Shown here in pieces: positions 1-7,079 of a DNA stretch of 12,963 nucleotides. The notes beneath the pieces are model-generated. The model was not told the DNA's origin. It saw only the letters and a list, made by a program, of their open reading frames with translations, and made no database searches. The stretch is from an uncultured Pseudomonadota bacterium (GTDB lineage Bacteria > Myxococcota > UBA796): assembly GCA_913040875.1 (NCBI GenBank), contig CAJWHX010000050.1, positions 1-12,963 on the forward strand, given 5' to 3'. Numbering within the stretch: the first letter of the stretch is position 1; each line of letters opens with the position of its first letter. Both the position numbers and the translations under genes were made by a program.

Positions 1-405
1 AAATCCAAACCTGTGATAGCAAAATCTCCTAAGAAGTCACAGCCACAGATACCCCCCCCTAAAAAGATGACAAAGGCATCGTCTGTTTCGTCTAAACCGG
101 CGAATCAGGAAGCGGCTGAAAAAACAGAGAAAAAAGAAGAGCCGAAACCTGTCGAGGTGGTAGAGAAGGTAGAGGAACCGGCACGACCTTCCGGTATGGT
201 TTCGAAATCGGGCGAAGTTCAAAAGGTACGTTTGGAAAAAAAAGGTCGGGATGTCCCACTTGGTTCAGTAACTCCCGGCGTATATTTGGTATATGCCAAG
301 TTCGATGGGTTTAGTGAATTCAAAGTTGCAACTCTGACAGTCAAAGACGGTCAGAAATACAATATTCATTGTGATGCAACATTTGCTGCCTGCACCATTA
401 AATAG
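1..405 (+). CDS. C-terminal part of a Lys/Pro/Glu-rich linker protein with a small terminal beta domain
   Basis: The frame is open from the first base, so the true start lies outside the window; the GTG at 13 is probably not a start. About 75 residues of low-complexity Lys, Pro, Glu and Val come first, as in a cell-wall-spanning or interdomain linker. A compact module of about 65 residues follows, with a V-x-P-G-V-Y-x-V-x-A-x-F-D-G core and two cysteines near the end (HCDATFAAC). From memory, similar P-G-x-Y modules with a terminal Cys pair end many Ser/Thr protein kinases and PEGA-like proteins of Myxococcota-type bacteria, so this may be a kinase tail; no kinase motif is inside the window. 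The gene ends in TAG, 11 bases from the convergent stop of the next gene. It holds a run of eight C (52-59) and one of eight A (236-243). Confidence 0.72.
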   Translation, partial: KSKPVIAKSPKKSQPQIPPPKKMTKASSVSSKPANQEAAEKTEKKEEPKPVEVVEKVEEPARPSGMVSKSGEVQKVRLEKKGRDVPLGSVTPGVYLVYAKFDGFSEFKVATLTVKDGQKYNIHCDATFAACTIK

Positions 406-416
406 GGTGCGCTTAC

Positions 417-1193
417 TTAGTTCGATTGCGTCTGATCGGTGATCTGTTTCTGAGAGAATCCGAACTTGACCTTGAGCTGTAATTCGTGATTGTTCACTTC
501 AATGCGCACATCTTCAACAGTCATGTTCATTTTCAATGCTCCGCCAGCTGGAAGGACCATTTCATTGAGTTGGTCTTTCGGAATTAGAGGTACTGTATTG
601 AAGCGATTGGTTTGTTGGGCCAGCAATTGTCCCGCGATCTCATTGGCCAGTTTCAACAAGACGTGCTCTCCCAAATCCACTTGTGGCTCTTGTACAGATC
701 CAACCACAGCATTGGTGGTTTGATCAAATCGAATATCCCCGAGATGACAGCTGGCTCCGAGCCTCTTTTCGAACACAAAAGGAATCTCAAGATTCTTTTT
801 AAGAAGATACAGTGTACCGGTTGCACTCGCCTTCACATGGGCATCCACACCGATTTTTTGTTCGCCGTAATGAAAGTCTGTACCATCCTGATCGATGAGA
901 ACTTTCCAATCTCCTTCCACATGCAACACTTCATCTAGAGTTCTGTAGACTTGTGGTTTGTGTTTTCGCCATATGTCACCGATCCTTCGACGTGCTCTTT
1001 GAATGGTTTCGGATGGAGCCTTGTCTTCTATCAGCCCGGAAACCTTCTGACGGACGCCCAATTGCTTGACACCATTGTAGACATTTCTTCCGAGGTCAAA
1101 GGCACCATCCGCAACTTGAAATGGTAGTGCTACGCCAACTAGATCATCCCAGAGAGCTTTATTTATGGATAGAGCCAAGTGAAAGTCAGACAT
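417..1193 (-). CDS. Conserved protein of unknown function, likely beta-rich
   Basis: This encodes 258 residues and I do not recognise a named family. I chose the ATG at 1193 because GGAG lies five bases upstream; the frame extends to 1232, but that start has no such site. The first 90 residues look helical and charged (QVADGAFDLGRNVYNGVKQL, then an Arg/Lys-rich stretch). The rest alternates polar and hydrophobic residues in repeated beta-strand fashion, for example KIGVDAHVKASATGTLYLL and LQLKVKFGFSQKQI. There is no signal peptide, lipobox or membrane segment, so it is probably cytoplasmic or surface-associated from the inside. The alternating beta pattern with amphipathic helices recalls lipid-binding folds, but this is only a shape resemblance. 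It is the last gene of the minus-strand run, 119 bases after the membrane protein gene, and converges on the gene at 1-405. Confidence 0.8.
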   Translation of the reverse strand: MSDFHLALSINKALWDDLVGVALPFQVADGAFDLGRNVYNGVKQLGVRQKVSGLIEDKAPSETIQRARRRIGDIWRKHKPQVYRTLDEVLHVEGDWKVLIDQDGTDFHYGEQKIGVDAHVKASATGTLYLLKKNLEIPFVFEKRLGASCHLGDIRFDQTTNAVVGSVQEPQVDLGEHVLLKLANEIAGQLLAQQTNRFNTVPLIPKDQLNEMVLPAGGALKMNMTVEDVRIEVNNHELQLKVKFGFSQKQITDQTQSN

Positions 1194-1312
1194 GTTCACT
1201 CCAAGTTCGAGGTATATTGTATTGTATGCCAAAAATGACGTGTAGTGCAGTGAAAATCAAAGAAACTCTCATATTTGACTTTAAAGCCAACTCAGACATT
1301 TGCTCTGTAAGT

Positions 1313-3115
1313 TTAGGGTGATTGTGCAGGTGGTGATTCTTCGGTGCGTACGCCCAATCTTTCTACTGGTGCGATATCACTAATCACCACGGGGTGGTGC
1401 AACTTGGTGATTTTCCACCCATATCCACCCGCCGCTTGAGTAGAGGGCGTTCCCCAGATTTGAGTACAGAAACTTGAAAAGGCAAATGCCCATTTAGCCT
1501 CCAATCCAGGAGAGAAGTTTGCCGGGTCTACAACGATCCACTCAAACCCATCCGCAATCAATTCATCTACATCTTCCGGTTCAATGGTTGCCATATGGAA
1601 TGTACCGACAGATAACTCGGAGAGGGCATGTAAAATTGTTCTCGACTTTACATACGAATCAAACCCGTTGGGCCGATGACTGGTGATGTGATCTCCCAAT
1701 CCCCCCAAGATCGGTTGCTGATGATGGGTTTGTAGCCATAGCACGTGGCGAGATATCTCATTTGGGGAAATTACGGGGAGCGTGATGATTGGTCCTTTCA
1801 TCCCAGCGTAGAGCCTTTCTTGAAAGCGTCTAGGTGGATGCGATTCAACTGGGAAGTATGGGTTTCTCAGTGGAGTGTCTAGGAAAACCAGTACAATTCC
1901 AGCAATCGCGATGCTTCTTCCACTTTTGGGTAGGTATAAAAACCATCGTTCCATCTGTAGCGCTGCCAAGATAGACAGTCCGACGATGACCAAGAGTTCT
2001 AGTCTTTGTGGCCACCAAAAGCGTTGAAAGAATGGCATGTAGTCATACAAGAATAGATAGGGGAGTGGGAGTCCAAAAGGCGTCTTATCCATCCACTTTA
2101 AATAGGGTCCCAGAGTGAGAATGTATCCAATTACCAGCATGGCAACCCATCGCCGCTTTTCGGGTAAGGTTTGAAAACAAGCATAGAGTCCAATCAACAG
2201 TGGTACCAGTGCGATGCGTTTGTCGTCTGGATCTACATCAATGTGGAATAAGGGCCACAACGGCCAGTGAGACTGTTTAATCCCCATTGCAAGTCCAAAG
2301 TCTCCTCGAGATAGTGCCCCGAAGTCCATCCAAGGCTCAAGCGAACGAACAACCCCCGGGAGGCTCTCGTAGTCTCTAACCAGAGCCAAAACATAGGGGA
2401 CACAAATTAGGAGTGTTGTACCGATTGCAATCCCAATTTCCTTCCATCGTTTTCGGTCCCAAAACCAGAACTCCGCAATCCAGATCGGAATCGCAGCGAA
2501 GACCAGAAATAGCCCCCAATACCAGTAGGTCAGTGAGGTGCCAGCAACACACAAACCCGTACCTACTGCCCATTTCCAACTGCCTTCCCCTCGAGCAATC
2601 TTCAAAATACCCGACAGTCCAACCAGCCAAAAGAAGAGTAGGGCTTGACTCAGCCGACCATGTTGCAGTTCTAGCAGAAGAAAACTGGATGTCTCAAGGG
2701 CGATGCCTGCGAACATAGCGGGTAGTAATGAGGCGCCCGCAGTACGAGCTAAGATGTGCATACCCCAAGCAGAGGAGTAGACGATACATGTCGCAAACAG
2801 GTTGTAGCCAGTGTACATGCCAAAGAGTTTTAAGAAGGGGTAGGCCAAAAATGCGTCGAGTAGATTGTACTGAGCCACGGGTTGTTGACCGATGGGGAAG
2901 TAATTAAATCGTCCATCAAAGGGGTTCTGTAACTGTTCAAGTGAGTGACTGGTCCACCAGTATGCCCATGCAGTACCGGTCCAGTCAGGCTGGTCACCTC
3001 CTCCAATGATGTGTCCATCATTTAGCCATGCGGATGAACAGACTACAAAGGCGACGATGGCATACAATAGATGCGGTCCAAAAGTGGACAGGCGAGATCT
3101 TGGTTCAGGAGTCAT
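1313..3115 (-). CDS. Multi-pass membrane protein, GT-C glycosyltransferase-like
   Basis: This encodes 600 residues. About eleven or twelve hydrophobic segments occupy roughly residues 12-415, and a soluble tail of about 185 residues follows, probably periplasmic. The first outside loop holds GGGDQPDW (Asp41 and Asp44), where GT-C enzymes that use lipid-linked sugars keep acidic catalytic residues. The tail has the pattern seen in YfhO-like and related membrane glycosyltransferases: a strand with LPVI, a line about query-like hydrophilic loops, and FEWIVVDP near residue 535. The substrate cannot be told from sequence. ATG at 3115 is preferred over an in-frame TTG at 3121; neither has a clear ribosome binding site, and the tenI-like stop is only about 20 bases upstream, suggesting coupled translation. 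Its place behind thiamine genes gives no functional hint and may be simple co-transcription. Confidence 0.83.
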   Translation of the reverse strand: MTPEPRSRLSTFGPHLLYAIVAFVVCSSAWLNDGHIIGGGDQPDWTGTAWAYWWTSHSLEQLQNPFDGRFNYFPIGQQPVAQYNLLDAFLAYPFLKLFGMYTGYNLFATCIVYSSAWGMHILARTAGASLLPAMFAGIALETSSFLLLELQHGRLSQALLFFWLVGLSGILKIARGEGSWKWAVGTGLCVAGTSLTYWYWGLFLVFAAIPIWIAEFWFWDRKRWKEIGIAIGTTLLICVPYVLALVRDYESLPGVVRSLEPWMDFGALSRGDFGLAMGIKQSHWPLWPLFHIDVDPDDKRIALVPLLIGLYACFQTLPEKRRWVAMLVIGYILTLGPYLKWMDKTPFGLPLPYLFLYDYMPFFQRFWWPQRLELLVIVGLSILAALQMERWFLYLPKSGRSIAIAGIVLVFLDTPLRNPYFPVESHPPRRFQERLYAGMKGPIITLPVISPNEISRHVLWLQTHHQQPILGGLGDHITSHRPNGFDSYVKSRTILHALSELSVGTFHMATIEPEDVDELIADGFEWIVVDPANFSPGLEAKWAFAFSSFCTQIWGTPSTQAAGGYGWKITKLHHPVVISDIAPVERLGVRTEESPPAQSP

Positions 3116-3136
3116 ATTCAATTGCTAACACGACTG

Positions 3137-3760
3137 TCATTGATTCGGCATGAACTGAGAGATTTCTTCACAGATATGGTCGATCACCGACACAGGGTTC
3201 TGCGATTGCATGATCCACGAACCGATACTGATACCGTACGCTCCAGCAGATAAGCATCCGTGTATCTTTTGAGAGTTCGATATTCCACCAACCGCTAGGA
3301 CTGGTATAGCAGATGCTGTACAGATGGCTTGAAGCGATGTCAATCCAGTCGGGACAACAGGTTTTGATGTGGTGAAGACTGCTCCGTATTGGACATAGTG
3401 ACACCCAAAATGGCTAGCCTTATTTAGGGCTGAAACAGAATGTACTGAGCCACCAAACAACACCATTGGACTGACTGGAGCAGTATCCAACTGAGCCTCT
3501 GGTAGATGACGGGCACAGTTTACTGTTGGAAACACCCATCCATTTAAGAGGCATTGATTGGGGTGGGTATTCATCCATTCCTCAACGAGTACCTCAACAG
3601 CACTCCAAGATTTCGGATGGTATTTATTTCGAATCTGGAGTGCAACCGTGGGGTACTGCTTCAGAATACTGACAATACAGGACAGTTGTTCTATCCAGTG
3701 AGCGTCTGATCTACAATATCCACGTTCACCAATGATTAGGAGTCTAGGGACCGAAACCAT
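3137..3760 (-). CDS. tenI: ThiE/TenI-family protein, probable thiazole tautomerase
   Basis: This 207-residue TIM-barrel protein belongs to the thiamine phosphate synthase/TenI family. Family landmarks are ALQIRNK near 40, GSVHS at 104-108, [14 protein letters not shown] at 121-134 and VLAVGGI at 154-160. Two points favour TenI over ThiE. The pyrophosphate/metal motif usually Asn-Asp in ThiE reads LLNG (71-74), as in Bacillus subtilis TenI to my recollection. The SVHS motif also matches TenI, whose histidine (here His107) serves thiazole tautomerisation. TenI converts the ThiG product to the aromatic carboxylate tautomer used by ThiE, which fits its place directly after thiO-thiS-thiG. The start ATG lies inside thiG, a 25-base overlap, with AGGG just upstream. 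A standard pipeline may label it thiamine phosphate synthase (thiE); a low-activity or bifunctional ThiE is the alternative. Confidence 0.85.
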   Translation of the reverse strand: MVSVPRLLIIGERGYCRSDAHWIEQLSCIVSILKQYPTVALQIRNKYHPKSWSAVEVLVEEWMNTHPNQCLLNGWVFPTVNCARHLPEAQLDTAPVSPMVLFGGSVHSVSALNKASHFGCHYVQYGAVFTTSKPVVPTGLTSLQAICTASAIPVLAVGGISNSQKIHGCLSAGAYGISIGSWIMQSQNPVSVIDHICEEISQFMPNQ

Positions 3761-4560
3761 GCTTTTCCCTGCATCGGTGTTGAAGCCACGGCATAGTTTT
3801 TGGCTGGCATACGACCTGCGAGGTATGCCATGCGCCCTGCAAGAGCAGCCGCCCCCACAGCTGTCGCCATTTGTACTGGATGTTGAGCCCTAGCAACAGC
3901 AGTGTTGAGGAGCACCGCATCGCATCCAAGTTCAAACGCTTGAGCGATATCAGAAGCGGTTCCCAAACCGGCATCTACAATGATCGGTACGGATATTCTA
4001 GAGCGAATCAGCTCCAAGTTGTGTGGGTTTCGGATCCCCAACCCCGTCCCGATAGGAGAGGCTAGGGGCATGACCGCAGTACACCCAACTTGTTCAAGTT
4101 TTTGTGCCAACACGGGGTCGTCGCTGGTGTATGGAAGGACCTGAAATCCAGACCGCACCAAGACTTCCGCCGCTTCTAGAAGTTCCTCTCCATCTGGCAG
4201 GAGTGTTTCTTCATCTGCAATGACTTCTAGTTTTATCCAGTTTGTTTCCAGTGCTTCTCTGGATAACTCAGCGGTGAGTATGGCTTCTTTTGCTGTAAAG
4301 CATCCTGCTGTATTGGGAAGGAGGTGATAGCCCCGTTCTTTTAGCTGTTGATAGAGATTTTCGGACCCCTGAGTGTGGGTGGGTACCCGTCTCAAAGAGA
4401 TGGTGACCATTTCCGTGCCTGACGCTTCCAAACAATCCAGCATCATTTGCTGATTTGGATAGCGAGACGTTCCGAGTAGAACTCTAGAATTGAGTTCTAA
4501 ATTTCCCAGTTGGAACGGGTCGTGACCCAAATTATACTGAGGTGCATGAAAGGGATGCAT
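3736..4560 (-). CDS. thiG: Thiazole synthase ThiG
   Basis: ThiG condenses 1-deoxy-D-xylulose 5-phosphate, dehydroglycine and the thiocarboxylate of ThiS into the thiazole phosphate moiety of thiamine, in the cytoplasm. The 274 residues carry the family signatures in order: [14 protein letters not shown] near 23-36, [14 protein letters not shown] at 80-93, NWIKLEVI at 107-114 with the Schiff-base lysine at Lys110, [16 protein letters not shown] at 141-152, [17 protein letters not shown] at 163-179, and [10 protein letters not shown] followed by [11 protein letters not shown]. Length is slightly above usual, because of about 12 extra N-terminal residues. The ATG directly follows the thiS TAA with no gap. 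All key motifs are intact, so it should be active. Partners in the window are ThiS and ThiO; ThiF, needed to load ThiS, is not here. Confidence 0.97.
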   Translation of the reverse strand: MHPFHAPQYNLGHDPFQLGNLELNSRVLLGTSRYPNQQMMLDCLEASGTEMVTISLRRVPTHTQGSENLYQQLKERGYHLLPNTAGCFTAKEAILTAELSREALETNWIKLEVIADEETLLPDGEELLEAAEVLVRSGFQVLPYTSDDPVLAQKLEQVGCTAVMPLASPIGTGLGIRNPHNLELIRSRISVPIIVDAGLGTASDIAQAFELGCDAVLLNTAVARAQHPVQMATAVGAAALAGRMAYLAGRMPAKNYAVASTPMQGKAWFRSLDS

Positions 4561-4767
4561 TTATCCTCCACTGGAAGCCCATAGTATTTCTAGACTGTCG
4601 TCGTTTTCGACAGTGGTGGAATTCCACTGTCGTCTTGGAATAACCATTGAATTGAGGGCTACAGCAACACCATTTGGGACTGGTGAGCCGCAGACCTTTT
4701 CAACGATATCCAGTACGGAACTGTCTACACTAACCGCTTGGACTTTACCATTTACAAATACATTCAT
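4561..4767 (-). CDS. thiS: Sulfur carrier protein ThiS
   Basis: This 68-residue ubiquitin-fold protein opens with MNVFVNGK and ends in SSGG. The terminal Gly-Gly is adenylated and converted to a thiocarboxylate that donates sulfur to ThiG. The size and the required C-terminal diglycine are both typical, and LDIVEKV followed by GVAVALNSMVIPR fits the ThiS fold. The ATG at 4767 has only a weak GAG upstream, and an 89-base gap separates it from thiO, so it may depend on read-through transcription from upstream. Another ATG at 4763 is out of frame. The two glycine codons also act as the ribosome binding site of thiG. Confidence 0.95.
   Translation of the reverse strand: MNVFVNGKVQAVSVDSSVLDIVEKVCGSPVPNGVAVALNSMVIPRRQWNSTTVENDDSLEILWASSGG
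4564..4569 (-). promoter_or_regulatory. thiG ribosome binding site inside the thiS Gly-Gly codons
   Basis: On the minus strand the thiS gene ends GGA GGA TAA and the thiG ATG follows at once. GGAGGA is a near-perfect Shine-Dalgarno sequence at a short distance from the ATG. The diglycine codons therefore serve two roles, and the stop-start junction (TAA-ATG, no gap) favours translational coupling that would keep ThiS and ThiG production together. Confidence 0.8.
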
Positions 4768-4856
4768 ACTCTGCTCGTATCGGGTTTTATATCGATTGTC
4801 ACTAGTAAAATTGGAGCGAAATGAAAGTAGGTAGAGACGCTTGTTCGAGCCGTGAA

Positions 4857-5948
4857 TTATAAAAATCGATTGGATGAAAAGGCTGCTGGTATCGGTACAT
4901 CATCAAACAATGCATTGGTGAATAAGGTCGCAGCTGCAGGTGCCAGCATGATTCCGTGGCGATAGTGTCCAATATTGAACCATAGATTAGGGTGAGAACT
5001 GGGACCAATCATTGGCTGGTTGTCTCGCAATGCAGGACGAAATCCATGTCCACTTTCTCGTATGATCATTTCATACACGCCAGGCAATACTTGAAAGGCA
5101 TGGTACAGTAAATCCAACGACGCTCCAGCGGTTTGACGGTCATCAAAGCCTTCTTCTTCCATGGTTGCCCCTAAGTAAAGTTGTCCATTTTCTCGAGGTA
5201 TGATGTATACATCAGGGGTTCGGATGACATGCTGTATCAGTGGTGCAGCGTTGTCTTTTGGTTCAAGGATTAGGAATTGACCCTTGACCGGTCTCATTGG
5301 CAAAGATGGGATGTGTTCCATGCTCCAAGCCCCATCTGCAAGAATATAGAGGTCTGCAGTCTCTGTACGTTCGTTGATCTGAATACCAGTGATGAGACTG
5401 TCAGTCGATGAATCTGTACACTCTAGGGTACAGTTTCCTTCAATAAAACGGACACCTCGACGCAACAAGGCAGTTCGAAGACTCTTATACAGTCGTCTGG
5501 GATTGACAAAGTGGTCTTCTGCAAACCACAGTCCACCAATGTGACGAGCGAGATTGGGAGAGTGCCTTTTCAACATTCTACGGGTCAACCATTCTTGTGG
5601 GAGGTCATGTCTTTGTTGGAACCCAACCAAATGCTCCAGTTCTTGATTGTGATCGTGGTGTAGTGCCACAAGTAGTGTTCCCTGTTGCTGATACCCACAC
5701 CGGTTTTGCGATAGCGATTCGATTGATGAAACCCACTCGGGATAGGCTCTACAGCTATCGATGCTGAGCTGAATTAACTCCGGAGCACACCCATCGGCCT
5801 CACAAGAAGGAGACAGCATGCCTCCTGCAGCCATTGAAGAACTGCCAACGCGATTTGAGTGACACAGTGTGACCGTATGACCTCGTTCAGTGAGCGACCA
5901 TGCCGTCGAGAGTGCTGTAATGCCACTCCCAAGAATCGCGATGTGCAT
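4857..5948 (-). CDS. thiO: Glycine oxidase ThiO
   Basis: This is an FAD-dependent amine oxidase of the DAO family, 363 residues. ThiO oxidises glycine to the imine (dehydroglycine) that ThiG uses; it replaces the radical-SAM enzyme ThiH or Thi4 and needs oxygen. The dinucleotide-binding motif is at the N-terminus (ILGSGITALSTAWSL, about 5-19), with Ala where the third glycine is usual. Later motifs are MAAGGMLSPS near 39-48, RPVKGQ, the strand-forming VYIIPRENG, GATMEEEGFDD, GFRPALRDNQPMIGP and, near the C-terminus, GHYRHGIMLAP, the ThiO/DAO flavin-site signature. No good ribosome binding site precedes the ATG and the stop of the preceding gene is only 12 bases upstream, so re-initiation from that gene is likely. 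Confidence 0.94.
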   Translation of the reverse strand: MHIAILGSGITALSTAWSLTERGHTVTLCHSNRVGSSSMAAGGMLSPSCEADGCAPELIQLSIDSCRAYPEWVSSIESLSQNRCGYQQQGTLLVALHHDHNQELEHLVGFQQRHDLPQEWLTRRMLKRHSPNLARHIGGLWFAEDHFVNPRRLYKSLRTALLRRGVRFIEGNCTLECTDSSTDSLITGIQINERTETADLYILADGAWSMEHIPSLPMRPVKGQFLILEPKDNAAPLIQHVIRTPDVYIIPRENGQLYLGATMEEEGFDDRQTAGASLDLLYHAFQVLPGVYEMIIRESGHGFRPALRDNQPMIGPSSHPNLWFNIGHYRHGIMLAPAAATLFTNALFDDVPIPAAFSSNRFL

Positions 5949-5960
5949 CGTTGATGGATG

Positions 5961-6299
5961 CTAGGCAATGATGGTAAATGTAGAGCGACCCATTTGCTGA
6001 TTGGCACCCACCATGTTTGCTTCTGAGGTATACCGCAAATCAAAATTGGCTTGCGCAGCATCTGTGGAAAATAAGCCGCCAGTTAAGAGAGATGTCACGT
6101 CCTTCCCATTGACTTCAACACGATCCTTTTGAGCTTCAGTGTCTTTATTGCTCGATGCTGCGGTAACAGAACCCGTTTCAACAGCGCGATCAGCTGCTTG
6201 CACAGAGTTCAATAGGGCGTTGCTTCTGGAGCGCGGCATACTTTGTTCAACAGCGGTTCTAAGGGCACTACTGAGATCTAGGGATAACAGATTCGACAT
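5961..6299 (-). CDS. Small protein of unknown function with flagellar-axial-like C-terminal helix
   Basis: This encodes 112 residues and starts at an ATG with a good site (AGAGG, about six bases upstream). I recognise no family. The N-terminal third is helical and polar (LSSALRTAVEQSMPRSRSNA), the middle is Ser/Thr/Asp/Lys-rich, and the last 23 residues run from YTSEANMVGANQQM to a terminal IA. That ending aligns without gaps to the end of the 123-residue protein at 6667-7038 (Y, then A four later, A nine later, M thirteen later, F, IA). It resembles the final helix of flagellar rod and hook proteins, where a Y-x-A-N type helix closes the coiled-coil domain. There is no signal peptide, which also fits a type III-exported axial protein. 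It leads the thiamine run, 12 bases ahead of thiO, so the two are probably co-transcribed. Confidence 0.75.
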   Translation of the reverse strand: MSNLLSLDLSSALRTAVEQSMPRSRSNALLNSVQAADRAVETGSVTAASSNKDTEAQKDRVEVNGKDVTSLLTGGLFSTDAAQANFDLRYTSEANMVGANQQMGRSTFTIIA

Positions 6300-6666
6300 G
6301 GGGACCTCTTTTATTTAGGTATTTCTTCAATAGTATCGGATGGTTAAAAGAAAAAGATTACTTCAAGTTAATATTTTTTACAATTCGTATTGTTCATCGG
6401 CTGATCTACTTCATCTATGTTTTCTCAAATTAGTATACTATTTTCGGTTGATACCAAGGCAATCCTGTTGCGGTAAAAGTGCATTCTTGAGTATACACTC
6501 CTCAGAAGTCGAGTTGGAGTTTCCCATAACCTACAGTTTGATTGAGCTAGATGTTTGATATTGACCGACACAAACGAAATATCCAAACAAACTCACTACC
6601 TGATAAACTTACTAAAAGGAAAGGTCGAGAATAAAAAGGGGAGATCGAGAGATGAGCCTCTTTAGA
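6300..6666. other. Gene-free stretch between two minus-strand transcription units
   Basis: This 367-base AT-rich stretch has no convincing gene; a 72-codon frame on + (6340-6558) has no protein-like composition or ribosome site. It contains a possible minus-strand promoter (6355-6383), a perfect 10-base palindrome TAGTATACTA at 6431-6440, a second GTATAC core at 6490-6495, and an imperfect hairpin, TTCTTGAG (6484-6491) against CTCAGAA (6501-6507). I looked for the conserved TPP riboswitch elements on the minus strand and did not find them. No clear hairpin-plus-U-tract terminator is visible after the 123-residue gene. Confidence 0.6.
6355..6383 (-). promoter_or_regulatory. Possible sigma-70-type promoter for the 112-residue gene and thi run
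   Basis: On the minus strand TTGTAA (6378-6383) is followed after 17 bases by TAATCT (6355-6360). This would place the transcript start near 6348 and give a leader of about 50 bases before the ATG at 6299. The region is AT-rich, so a chance match is quite possible. Confidence 0.3.
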
Positions 6667-7038
6667 CTAGGCGATGGCGTCAAACAAGGCATCAACCATG
6701 GTTGAACTTGCTTTTATCAAGCGCGCAGAGGCTGAATATGTAATACCTGCTTCGTTGATACTCGCAACACTACTCTCAGCCGATGCCAGGACGTTTCGAT
6801 CGGGCAGATCCTGAGTTCTTTGCCTGTATGTGTCAGAGATTTCTACGGTAACGCCAACGCTGTTTGACCCATTGTTGTGGGTGTTGTGGTCGTTCATTAA
6901 GCCGGCCATCAGATCTTTGCTGGCTTGATGGTGTTGCTCACTGGAATTGAGTAAGCCTGAAAACCCAGAACTGAGTGCACCCATAGAGGACTGTGCCCAG
7001 TTTTGAATGACCTGTGGTAGTGAATTGGTGAGTCTCAT
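6667..7038 (-). CDS. Small protein of unknown function, paired with the lytic transglycosylase
   Basis: This encodes 123 residues starting at the ATG at 7038, with only a weak GAG upstream; it lies 41 bases after the lytic transglycosylase gene, so both are probably on one transcript. I do not recognise a family. Residues 1-45 look like an amphipathic helix region, 46-65 are Asn/His/Ser-rich and flexible, and the C-terminal 40 residues are helical, ending ITYSASARLIKASSTMVDALFDAIA in pattern (the last 23 start at the Tyr). That tail matches in spacing the end of the protein at 5961-6299 and recalls flagellar rod/hook C-terminal helices. There is no signal peptide. A short flagellar or export-apparatus axial component is one idea; an unrelated coiled-coil protein is equally possible. 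Confidence 0.75.
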   Translation of the reverse strand: MRLTNSLPQVIQNWAQSSMGALSSGFSGLLNSSEQHHQASKDLMAGLMNDHNTHNNGSNSVGVTVEISDTYRQRTQDLPDRNVLASAESSVASINEAGITYSASARLIKASSTMVDALFDAIA

Positions 7039-7079
7039 ACACTCATTTTACCATGCTCTGAATAGAAAATCAAGTGTGG

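Noticed and set aside
1194..1232. Longer N-terminus for the 258-residue protein
   Set aside because: The ATG at 1193 has GGAG five bases upstream, and that site lies inside the would-be extension.
6340..6558. 72-codon + strand frame in the intergenic gap
   Set aside because: It has no ribosome binding site, an AT-driven composition and lies antisense to the probable promoter of the 112-residue gene.
6300..6660. TPP riboswitch ahead of the thiamine run
   Set aside because: Reading the minus strand for the CUGAGA and the GAAC/CUGAUC-type core elements gave no plausible arrangement.
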